A stretch of 40,222 nt of DNA from positions 1 to 40,222 of the forward strand of contig JBPCQA010000012.1 in the NCBI GenBank assembly GCA_050998615.1, in the 5' to 3' direction. The DNA comes from JBPCQA01 sp050998615 (GTDB lineage: Bacteria > Actinomycetota > Actinomycetes > Propionibacteriales > Nocardioidaceae). The position numbers and the translations under genes were made by a program. Below are positions 17,042 to 24,722 of the stretch, in pieces. Within the stretch, counting starts at the first letter, position 1; each line of letters opens with the position of its first letter. The notes under the pieces are model-generated. The model saw only the letters and a list, made by a program, of their open reading frames with translations, did no database searches and was not told the DNA's origin.

Positions 17042-18088
17042 CTAACCGCGCAGCGGCACGTTGGCGAACTCATCGAGTCCTTGTCGGGGATCAACGCCTG
17101 CCGCGAAACCGAGTTGCGCGTAGGCTTTCGCGGGCGAGGCGACGATGTGGCGCACGTCGCCGATACGGTACGTCCCGGTGACCCTAGGTTGCATGGCGTC
17201 GGCGGATCCCGCTGCGACGAAGCGGGCGACGTCGGCGACACACACTGGCGTTCCCGAGCAGATGTTGAAGCCGACGAAGGCTTCAGCCGACGCATCCGCG
17301 ACGGCCTCGACCGCGAGGGCGTTAGCGACCGCGACGTCGCTGACATGCACGAAGTCACGCATCTGCTTGCCGTCCTCGAATACCGCCGGTGGCTCGCCGC
17401 GCTCAACAGCCGAACGAAACGACGCAGCTGCGCCGGAGTACGGCGTGTCCCTCGGCATCCCGGGGCCGTACACGTTGTGGTATCGCAAGGCGATTACGGA
17501 CCCCGATACCTGCCGGGCCCATGCCGCCGCATAGTGCTCCTGGGCAACCTTGCTCGCCGCGTAGCTGCTCCGCGGATCCAGTCGGGCATCTTCGTCGACC
17601 AGTCCCCAGTCAAGGGGTTCCGCGCATACCGGGCACGGGTTATCGAACCGGCCGGCGTCGAGGGCGGCCCTGCCACGCGGTGGGGGTGCCTGGTCGCCGT
17701 GCATCCGGCAGGTGTAGCGCCCCTCGCCGTACACGACCATCGACGAGGCCAGAACCAGCCTGCCGACTTCGCGGCTCGCCATCGCGGCAAGTAGGACCGC
17801 GGTGCCGAGATCGTTGTGACTCGCGTAGAGCGGCAAGTCGCTGACTGTGGCGCCGGCACCGACTACCGCGGCCTGGTGGCAGACCACCTGTACGCCGTCC
17901 AGCAGCCGGAGCATCGCGGCCGGGTCACGCACATCGGCGTTGTGCGTGTGCACCGGTCGATCCGGGTGGCTGCCGTGTGCCTGAGGAATGAACGCATCCA
18001 AAGCCACGACCTCGTTGCCCCGGTTGCACAACTCTGCGGCCACAGCAGAGCCGATGAAACCCGCGGCACCCGTGAGCAGAACCTTCAC
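17042..18088 (-). CDS. NAD-dependent epimerase/dehydratase (SDR) with a Cys-rich insert
   Basis: About 348 residues. The N-terminus VLLTGAAGFIGSAVAAEL is the GxxGxxG NAD site, and the catalytic pair is in SSYAASKVAQEHY (YxxxK) with Ser in VLASSMVVYGEG. Between them is an insert with RYTCRMHGDQ and FDNPCPVCAEPLDW, giving three Cys and a His that could bind zinc. Substrate is most likely a nucleotide sugar. GTG 18088 overlaps the MTA phosphorylase stop (GTGA); ATG 18106 upstream is also possible. It is the second gene of the MTAP pair and presumably feeds the glycosyltransferases next door. Confidence 0.88.
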   Translation of the reverse strand: MKVLLTGAAGFIGSAVAAELCNRGNEVVALDAFIPQAHGSHPDRPVHTHNADVRDPAAMLRLLDGVQVVCHQAAVVGAGATVSDLPLYASHNDLGTAVLLAAMASREVGRLVLASSMVVYGEGRYTCRMHGDQAPPPRGRAALDAGRFDNPCPVCAEPLDWGLVDEDARLDPRSSYAASKVAQEHYAAAWARQVSGSVIALRYHNVYGPGMPRDTPYSGAAASFRSAVERGEPPAVFEDGKQMRDFVHVSDVAVANALAVEAVADASAEAFVGFNICSGTPVCVADVARFVAAGSADAMQPRVTGTYRIGDVRHIVASPAKAYAQLGFAAGVDPRQGLDEFANVPLRG

Positions 18089-18903
18089 CACTCTTGCTTC
18101 TCCCACGGCATCGTGAGCGGCCCTGACCCGGCGCCGAACGGCTCAGCGCAGTCACAACGTGCCCGGTCTTCGGGCATGCCCTCAATGACGCTGATCAGCA
18201 ATTCACGCATCCGGTCGACACTGCCCGCAAACGCTGCCAAGACCTCGACTTGATTGACCGGCCTGGTGTCACCCACGCCAGCGTCTCGATCGGTGACCAG
18301 AGCAATCGCGGCGTAACACATCGCAAGCTCGCGCGCGAGCACAGCCTCCGGCTGTCCGGTCATGTTGACAAGCGCGCACCCGAACCCCGCATACCACTGC
18401 GACTCCGCACGGGTGGAAAAACGCGGCCCCTCGACCACAACCATCGTGCCGCCATCGACGATGTCCGCACCGGCGCCGGAGACTGCCGCCCGCAACACCG
18501 GGCAGTAGGGGTTGGCGAAACCCACGTGCATCGCCCCCTCGTCCACGAACGTCTTTTCGCGACCGTAGGTGCGGTCCACCAACTGATCAGGGACCACCAC
18601 GGCACCCTGCTCAAGCTCGGCCCGCAGGCTGCCGGCGGCACAAACACCGAGCACCCTGCGAACACCAACCGATCGAAGGGCCCACATGTTGGCTCGGTAG
18701 TTGATGCGATGTGGTGGATACTCGTGCTCCCGGCCATGGCGCGGGAGAAACGCGACCCGTCGCCCGGCGACGCCACCGAACACTATCGGTGCGGACGGAT
18801 CGCCGTACGGCGTAGGCACGGCGGTCTCCACCACCTGGCTCATGAACGTGTAGAAACCTGAGCCGCCGATCACAGCAATGTCAGCACGGTTTACCTCGGG
18901 CAC
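18085..18903 (-). CDS. mtnP: S-methyl-5'-thioadenosine phosphorylase
   Basis: 272 residues, full length for the trimeric MTAP/PNP class. Features are IAVIGGSGFY at the N-terminus, LPRHGREHEYPPHRINYRA (phosphate and purine site), VVVEGPRFSTRAE, and NMTGQPEAVLARE, where Q suggests MTA as substrate. It splits MTA to adenine and methylthioribose-1-phosphate; enzymes of this class also act on 5'-deoxyadenosine. GTG 18903 is preceded by GGGAGAC. It follows the glutamyl-tRNA reductase gene on the same strand by about 100 bases and could be read from the same transcript as the radical SAM enzyme. Confidence 0.93.
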   Translation of the reverse strand: MPEVNRADIAVIGGSGFYTFMSQVVETAVPTPYGDPSAPIVFGGVAGRRVAFLPRHGREHEYPPHRINYRANMWALRSVGVRRVLGVCAAGSLRAELEQGAVVVPDQLVDRTYGREKTFVDEGAMHVGFANPYCPVLRAAVSGAGADIVDGGTMVVVEGPRFSTRAESQWYAGFGCALVNMTGQPEAVLARELAMCYAAIALVTDRDAGVGDTRPVNQVEVLAAFAGSVDRMRELLISVIEGMPEDRARCDCAEPFGAGSGPLTMPWEKQEW

Positions 18904-19005
18904 CGAGCCAGTCTCCCAGACCGGCAGCGACGGCCAGGACCCGTCTTGCCCATGAGCGTTCTCCGACCCGTCGAGATGGAAGGTTCGTCGTGCTCGAAGT
19001 TCCGG

Positions 19006-20268
19006 TCAGTGGGGGCGACCGGGTGAGGCGTCCTCGAAGAGGTCACCAACGATCTGGCGGTATTCGGCGGAGCTATTGGAGCGCAGGGCGGCCAGCGGAG
19101 CGTGCAGGAGCTTGTTGACGGTCCGGGTGAGAAGCTGCTCGACGATGTCGATGTCGTGAGCGGGTAGGTCGTGCAACCGGGCGCGTGCCCAGCGGAGCTC
19201 GGATTCCTTGATTTGGTCGGCGCGGCCGAGGATCGTGCGGATGGTGGGCGCTGCGGCCAGCGCGTGCCATTGTTCGGCGAACCGGCAGAGTTCGTCGGTC
19301 AGGATTGCCCGGACATCGTCGAGTTCGTCGACCCGGACGGCCAGGCCCTCGGCGACGATGTCTTGCAGGTCGTCCAGGTCGAACACCGTGACGCCCGCCA
19401 GGTCGCTCACATCGGGCGCGACGTTTCGCGGCACTCCCACGTCGATGATGTGCAGCGGGTCGGCGCGGTGGCGGACCGCCGCAGCGGCCATAGCAGACGT
19501 GAGGACAGGCCGGCGGGCGTCGAGCGCGGTAACGACCAGGTCCACGTCGGCCAGCGCAGCCGAAAGCCGATCCATCGGGTGGGCTTGGGCGTCGGGCAGC
19601 TGGTCGGCGAGAAGTTGAGCGTGGCTGACGGTCCGGCTGAGCACCACCAGTCGTCCCACGCCGGCGTCGGAGAGGCAGCGGGCGATCAGGTGGGCCATTT
19701 CGCCTGCGCCGACCACAGCTACGCGACGGCCTGTCAGATCGTCGACCGCCTTGCGGCAAAGTGCGATCGTTGCCTGGCCGATGCTGGCCGCCCCACGGGC
19801 GATGTCGGTCTCGGCGCGGGCCCGCTTGCCGGCGTGGAGGGCTCGGCGAAGCAGCAGCGACAGGCCGGCTCCGACTGTCCCGGCCCGTTGGGCCGCGGCG
19901 AACGCGGACCGGACCTGGCCGAGAATCTGCGGCTCCCCGAGGATCATCGAGTCGACACCGGCCGCCACCTTGAACAGGTGTTCGGCCACGTCGATGTCGG
20001 CCAGCTGGTAGGTGCGTGAGGCGAGCATGTCCGGCGACAGGCCACGAGACGAAGCCAGCAGGTGAGCGAGCCGTTCCGGGGTCAGGTCGGCTCGCTCGAC
20101 TGCGGCGTACACCTCGGTGCGGTTGCAGGTCGAGAGCACGACGACCTCATCGAGGCTGTTGTGCAGGAGGCGCAGCACGGTCGGCAGTTGTTGTCTTGGT
20201 ATTGCGACGTGTTCGCGCAGTTGCACATCGCAGGTGTGGTGGTTGACTCCTACCGCTGCCAGGTTCAT
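19006..20268 (-). CDS. hemA: Glutamyl-tRNA reductase, probably pathway-specific paralogue
   Basis: 420 residues, full length. Catalytic Cys48 is in LSTCNRTEVY, substrate recognition in GVNHHTCDVQLREH, and the NADPH site GAGEMAHLIARCL is followed by the C-terminal dimerisation helices (TRTVNKLLHAPLAALR). It would reduce Glu-tRNA to glutamate-1-semialdehyde (GSA). Its place is odd: the normal hemA partner hemC is absent, and it is the last gene of the operon of ligase, LanB-like, exporter, binding protein and radical SAM genes, overlapping the last by ATGA. Two readings are open: the housekeeping hemA, or a copy that makes GSA, or uses Glu-tRNA, for a natural product. I favour the second. Confidence 0.93.
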   Translation of the reverse strand: MNLAAVGVNHHTCDVQLREHVAIPRQQLPTVLRLLHNSLDEVVVLSTCNRTEVYAAVERADLTPERLAHLLASSRGLSPDMLASRTYQLADIDVAEHLFKVAAGVDSMILGEPQILGQVRSAFAAAQRAGTVGAGLSLLLRRALHAGKRARAETDIARGAASIGQATIALCRKAVDDLTGRRVAVVGAGEMAHLIARCLSDAGVGRLVVLSRTVSHAQLLADQLPDAQAHPMDRLSAALADVDLVVTALDARRPVLTSAMAAAAVRHRADPLHIIDVGVPRNVAPDVSDLAGVTVFDLDDLQDIVAEGLAVRVDELDDVRAILTDELCRFAEQWHALAAAPTIRTILGRADQIKESELRWARARLHDLPAHDIDIVEQLLTRTVNKLLHAPLAALRSNSSAEYRQIVGDLFEDASPGRPH

Positions 20269-21956
20269 GCGGATCTTCCCTCTCGTGGGATGTGCGGCAA
20301 CATCGCGAGGGCGGCGGCCGCCGGCGCGAACTGCGGGTCGCGAGCGTGCGCGGCCTGCACATGCTCCCGAGCCGGCTGCTGATGGCCTTGGGCGAGGTGG
20401 TAGACGCCGACGTTGAAGAGGCGTACGTGGTCGGGCAGTCCCGACTCGGTGACCGCGCCTTCGCGGATCACGCTGATGTTGGGATGCCCCTCGAACTGGC
20501 TAGCCAGCTCACCGGCCATCTGTCGTGGGGGCATCGGCTCGTAGTAGACGACGGTGTCCAGCAGGAACGTCTGGTCGGGGAAGGCGGGGCCGTCGGTTGC
20601 CGGCACCACCGGTGTGGTCGGGTGGGTGTAGAGGTGGCGGGGGTCCAGACTCGCATGACGAGCCAGCGGAGTGTTGGGGTAGACGCGAAGGCCGCAGGAG
20701 TAGCCGATCCGGACACCCTCGTCGGCGTACCGTCTCATCTGCTCTGCGGTATATGCCATGGTGGCGCGGGTCTCCCCGGGAGCCCCGAACAAGATCCCGA
20801 CGTGCACGGTCATCGTGCCGTCGTTGCCGGTGATCATCCGGTCTAGGGTCTCGGCGACGTGTCGGGTGCGGAAGTTCTTGTGGTGGGCGTGCAACATCTG
20901 CTCGTCGAAGCTGTCGACGGAGAAGCTCGGCAGGTAACAGTTCGACCGGATCAACGCGTCGACGAGTTCGGTGCTGCACGGGGTGATATTGAAGTAGCCG
21001 TGCCATTTCGCCGTGGCCGACAGGCCCTCGCGTTCGAGCCCGTCGCACAGGGCAACGAGGCGGTCTTCGTAGGGAAGGTTTACCTCGCTGTCGGCGATGT
21101 GGAACTTGTGCAGGTCGTAGCTGTCGACGTACGTAGCGATGTCCGCGAGGACGTGCTCGATCGGGCGATAGTAAGTCCGGCGCATATTGATCGGGTCGAT
21201 GCAGTAGGCGCACATCAGCGGGCAACCGGTCTTGGTTCGTACTGCGACGGGCAGCTCCAACAGCTTGGCGAACAGTTGGTACTCCGGCGCGATGCTGGGG
21301 GTGTAGGACGGTTCGTCGGCCAGCCGCGGCTGTGGCGACACCGACACGAAGCGGTCCGCGCGCTCGCGGTCAAGCCTGCTGGGCCGAGTGTCGGGTCGCT
21401 CGGCCGCCACCTGCCGGTACACGGCGCCGGGCAGCGTCGGCACGATTTCCGCGACTCGGCTCGCGTACGGCGGTCCGCCCGCGGCCATCGCGGCGACCAG
21501 GTCCGCGACGGCGAACTCCGCCGGCCCCATCAGTCCGAAGTCGACGCCGAAGTCGCGCAGGCATTCGACCGGGCACGACGTGAACCCCGAGCCGCCCATC
21601 AAGATCTGGACATCAGGGTTCCAGTCGCGGGTGACCGAGACGAGCTCGCGGACGCCCGGCACATACGGGACCACGTCGAACGGCGACCCGTCTGCAGGTG
21701 TGGTGGACGACAACACCATGACCGCGTTGTCGATGTTGCGCATGGAAAACCCCACCAGGTCCGGGTCGAACTCCTCCAGGACGTGCCGGTAGCGCCGGTA
21801 AGGATCCAGGTCCTCCAGGAACGGGTTGCAGATCACCACGTCAGCCGGTGCGCCGACCGCGGCTAGGTGGCCGCGAATGATCTCCAGTCCGTAAGGGCTG
21901 ATCGCCCGGACCTGATGCGGGTCAGCGAAGGTGAGCAACAGCCGCAGGCTCTTCAT
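20265..21956 (-). CDS. B12-binding-domain radical SAM enzyme
   Basis: 563 residues. Residues 1-160 are a cobalamin-binding Rossmann domain (VVICNPFLEDLDP, ILMGGSGFTSCP) without a DxHxxG motif, so the cobalt would be base-off. The radical SAM core follows, with CxxxCxxC at Cys245, Cys249 and Cys252 (TGCPLMCAYC). The C-terminal ~50 residues (NVGVYHLAQGHQQPAREHV) look like one TPR-type helical hairpin. Such enzymes methylate or rearrange unactivated carbons. The gene overlaps the binding-protein gene upstream by 35 bases and hemA downstream by four. Substrate unknown. Confidence 0.92.
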   Translation of the reverse strand: MKSLRLLLTFADPHQVRAISPYGLEIIRGHLAAVGAPADVVICNPFLEDLDPYRRYRHVLEEFDPDLVGFSMRNIDNAVMVLSSTTPADGSPFDVVPYVPGVRELVSVTRDWNPDVQILMGGSGFTSCPVECLRDFGVDFGLMGPAEFAVADLVAAMAAGGPPYASRVAEIVPTLPGAVYRQVAAERPDTRPSRLDRERADRFVSVSPQPRLADEPSYTPSIAPEYQLFAKLLELPVAVRTKTGCPLMCAYCIDPINMRRTYYRPIEHVLADIATYVDSYDLHKFHIADSEVNLPYEDRLVALCDGLEREGLSATAKWHGYFNITPCSTELVDALIRSNCYLPSFSVDSFDEQMLHAHHKNFRTRHVAETLDRMITGNDGTMTVHVGILFGAPGETRATMAYTAEQMRRYADEGVRIGYSCGLRVYPNTPLARHASLDPRHLYTHPTTPVVPATDGPAFPDQTFLLDTVVYYEPMPPRQMAGELASQFEGHPNISVIREGAVTESGLPDHVRLFNVGVYHLAQGHQQPAREHVQAAHARDPQFAPAAAALAMLPHIPREGRSA

Positions 21957-23502
21957 TGGATGCCTCCGTCCACTCGTGAGCGTTCCACACGGTCCCCCAT
22001 ACGTTGAGGTAGGGCAGCGGGGACAGTCCGGCCAGTCCCCGTCGAGCCACGTCCACGTTGGGCAGGTTGTACAGGTAGGTCACCGGCACCTGGTCGGCGA
22101 TGCGCCGCTGCACACGCGTGTAGAGATCGTGCCGCCGATCCTGGTCCATTGTGGTCTGTGCCTCGTCCAGCCAGTTGTCGACGTCTGGATCGCTGAAGCC
22201 ACCGAAGTTGGCCCCCATCCCCTGGTTGTCCGCGCCGGGTACCCAACGGCTCTGGAAGCAGATCGACATGTTCGGATCCGGGTCGCCCCACATGCCGCGA
22301 GCACGCAGCGCGAGGTCAAAGTCGCCGCGCACCAGCACCCCACCGTTGGCGGCGTTGCCGAAGAACTCGGCGGCCGGAACCGGGTCAACCGTGACAGGTA
22401 CGCCGACCCGACCGAGACCGGCTGCGATGCCCGTTGCAGCCGCGCGACGCTGGGGGTCGCCCTCGGTGACCTTGAGCACCAGCCGAAGGGCAATGCCATC
22501 TTTGGCCCGGACACCGTCGTGCCCGGGCAGCCACCCCGCCACGTCCAACAGCCGCGCCGCCTCGTGCGGGTCATAGCGGGATGGCGCCAAGCCCGGCACG
22601 GACCACGCCGTACCGTCGAGCTCGCTGGCGGCCACCTGCGCGTGCCGACCGAACGCGTCGGTCGCGATCGTGGCCTTGTCGATCGCCAACTCAAGTGCGC
22701 GTCGCACCCGCACCTCGCCGAGGGCAGCGTGGCGTTGGTTGAACACGAGCCGCTCCACCGAGGCAGTGGTGGTCACCATCGGGGCCAAGGTGCCGGCTGC
22801 GGTCAGGACCGGCAGGTCACCGGCGGACAAGGCAAGTCCAAGGTCGAGCTCCCCGTGCAGCAACAGCTCGACCAGCTGAGCCCGCTCAGGCAGAAAGCGG
22901 AACTCAAGGTTGTCGAAGTGCGGGCGAGGGCCGCGGTAACGGGGGTTGGCGGCAAACCTCAGCAACGTGCCCCGTTGCCAGTCGCTAAGCAGGTAGGGCC
23001 CGGTGCCCAGCGGGTTCAAATGGAACGGGTCGTCGGTGAACGGTGTCGCCAGGTTGCGCATCCGGTGGGCGGGATAGACGCACAAGAACAGCACCCGAAA
23101 CGGCGGGAAGGGGCGGCTGAACCGTAGCACCGCGGTGTTCGCATCGGGGCAGTCCACGCCGGCGATGAACTCGAAGCCCTCCCGGCTGATGACCTGGTGG
23201 TCCGGATCGGCGAGCACCTCCCAGGTGGCCCGCACGTCGTGCGACGTGAACGGTGTGCCGTCCGACCACGCCACGTCGCGCCGCAGCCGGTACGTGACCC
23301 GCAGTCCATCCGGCTCGACGTCGCCGTTGTCCACGGTGGGGACACGTTCGGCCAGAACCGGCGTGAAGGTGCCGTCTCTGGCGGGGCGCACCAACGGTTC
23401 GAGGATCAGCGAGCCAAGCCACACCCCAGACGCCATCCAGGTGAGATAGGCGTTGAGGTTGTCGGGCTCTTGGCCCAGCCCGATGCGCAGCGGATCGGTC
23501 AC
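21922..23502 (-). CDS. Family 5 solute-binding protein without signal peptide
   Basis: 526 residues of the oligopeptide/nickel-binding (SBP_bac_5) fold: LGQEPDNLNAYLTW at the start, WSDGTPFTSHDVRATWEVL, NPLGTGPYLLSDWQRGTLL and NFGGFSDPDVDNWLDEA. GTG 23502 overlaps the MFS stop (GTGA), and the mature fold begins within a few residues of it. No hydrophobic or lipoprotein signal is present in this frame upstream, although the frame stays open to 24201. It is therefore probably cytoplasmic. No ABC permease or ATPase gene is adjacent. It may bind a peptide or pathway intermediate inside the cell rather than serve import. Confidence 0.87.
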   Translation of the reverse strand: MTDPLRIGLGQEPDNLNAYLTWMASGVWLGSLILEPLVRPARDGTFTPVLAERVPTVDNGDVEPDGLRVTYRLRRDVAWSDGTPFTSHDVRATWEVLADPDHQVISREGFEFIAGVDCPDANTAVLRFSRPFPPFRVLFLCVYPAHRMRNLATPFTDDPFHLNPLGTGPYLLSDWQRGTLLRFAANPRYRGPRPHFDNLEFRFLPERAQLVELLLHGELDLGLALSAGDLPVLTAAGTLAPMVTTTASVERLVFNQRHAALGEVRVRRALELAIDKATIATDAFGRHAQVAASELDGTAWSVPGLAPSRYDPHEAARLLDVAGWLPGHDGVRAKDGIALRLVLKVTEGDPQRRAAATGIAAGLGRVGVPVTVDPVPAAEFFGNAANGGVLVRGDFDLALRARGMWGDPDPNMSICFQSRWVPGADNQGMGANFGGFSDPDVDNWLDEAQTTMDQDRRHDLYTRVQRRIADQVPVTYLYNLPNVDVARRGLAGLSPLPYLNVWGTVWNAHEWTEASNEEPAAVAHLR

Positions 23503-24722
23503 GGTCTGCGTTCTCCTGCCTGTGATGCCGCCGCGACGCCGTGGCCGGGCGGCTTGCGGTCGGCTTGGCGCCGCATGCGGGTGCGATAGTGGATGAACAT
23601 TCCCCCGGCTGCCAGCACCGGGATGGTTCCCGCGGTGAGGAAGATCGCCGGGAACCCGGCCACGGCGACCAAGGCACCGAGGCCGAGCGCGCTGGCGGCT
23701 CGCCCAAGGTCGTAGCACGTGTTGTAAACACCGGAGGCGAGGCCCCGTTGGTCGAGCCCGGTGCGGTCGAAGGCCCACGCCAGCACCGTCGGAGCCAAGA
23801 CGGCCACTGCCGCGCCGAACAGGACCCCGCTGGCGGTCAGCGTGAGGTAGGACGCCGGAAGCGCGATGAGCAAGATCCCGGCGCCGGCGACTAGCAGGCC
23901 CGGCAGCACCAAGGCGAGCCGCCCGTACTGGTCGGACAACGTGCCGCACAGGGGTCTGAGCACAATTGCAGTGACCACCTGGAACGTGAAAAACAAGCCG
24001 GGATTGCCCACCCCGTTGCGGATCATGTAGACGGGCAGGAACGCCAGCGTCACGCCGCGGCAGACGCCGACGACGAGCTGCACGGTGCCAGGCGCGGCCA
24101 GCGCCGACAAGCCGCCCAGCCACTGACGCAGATCCGCGGGGCTGGCGCTCATCGCCGGCCGGGGAAGCAGCAGGGCTACCGCGGCGGCGGCCAACCCACA
24201 CGCAGCAGAGACTTCGAACAAGAGCAGGTAGCCGGCTCTCGACCCACAGAGAATGCCCAGTGGCGGGGCGGCCGCCTGCGCGACGAGGGAGAACACGCTG
24301 TAGAAACCGATGGCGCTGCCCCGTCCCCCGCTCGGTGCCAGCTTGCCGACGTACGCCGTGATGGCGGTTGCGAACGCACTCATCGTCAGTCCCTGCAGCA
24401 CGCTCGCCACCACGAAAACGACCATCGACCCGGCAAGGGTGTAGACAAGCGCGGAAGCACCCAGGCCGGCCGCGGTTGCCGCCACGAATCCGCGTTGACC
24501 ACGCCGATCGGTGAGGTAGGCGGTGAACGCGTAGGCGGCGACGTTCACGACGTATCCAGCCCCGACCACTGCGCCGATCCCGGCCGCGGAGTATCCCAGC
24601 TGGTTCAGATACACAGGCAGTGCGGCGACCAGCAGATAGAAGCTGCCGAAACCCAGGAACGAGGCCCCGGCGCCGATCCAGATTGGCCTCGGGATGGCGC
24701 GCACGACTTCTGGCAGCCTCAT
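23499..24722 (-). CDS. MFS transporter, probable exporter of the pathway product
   Basis: 407 residues with about twelve hydrophobic segments. The loop between segments 2 and 3 has YLTDRRGQRG (MFS motif A), repeated in the second half as TLSDQYGRLA. ATG 24722 overlaps the stop of the LanB-like gene (ATGA). The frame is open to 25115, but the upstream part lies over the LanB-like gene and is not protein-like. Between the LanB-like enzyme and the binding protein it most likely exports the product and gives self-protection. Confidence 0.92.
   Translation of the reverse strand: MRLPEVVRAIPRPIWIGAGASFLGFGSFYLLVAALPVYLNQLGYSAAGIGAVVGAGYVVNVAAYAFTAYLTDRRGQRGFVAATAAGLGASALVYTLAGSMVVFVVASVLQGLTMSAFATAITAYVGKLAPSGGRGSAIGFYSVFSLVAQAAAPPLGILCGSRAGYLLLFEVSAACGLAAAAVALLLPRPAMSASPADLRQWLGGLSALAAPGTVQLVVGVCRGVTLAFLPVYMIRNGVGNPGLFFTFQVVTAIVLRPLCGTLSDQYGRLALVLPGLLVAGAGILLIALPASYLTLTASGVLFGAAVAVLAPTVLAWAFDRTGLDQRGLASGVYNTCYDLGRAASALGLGALVAVAGFPAIFLTAGTIPVLAAGGMFIHYRTRMRRQADRKPPGHGVAAASQAGERRP

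Noticed and set aside
18904..19005. 20-codon frame after hemA as a RiPP precursor
   Set aside because: Arg-rich, no leader-like or Ser/Thr/Cys core, and it runs into the mtnP start.
21922..24201. 759-codon frame for the binding protein
   Set aside because: The first 233 codons overlie the MFS gene and are Arg-rich nonsense; the GTGA overlap at 23502 gives the true start.
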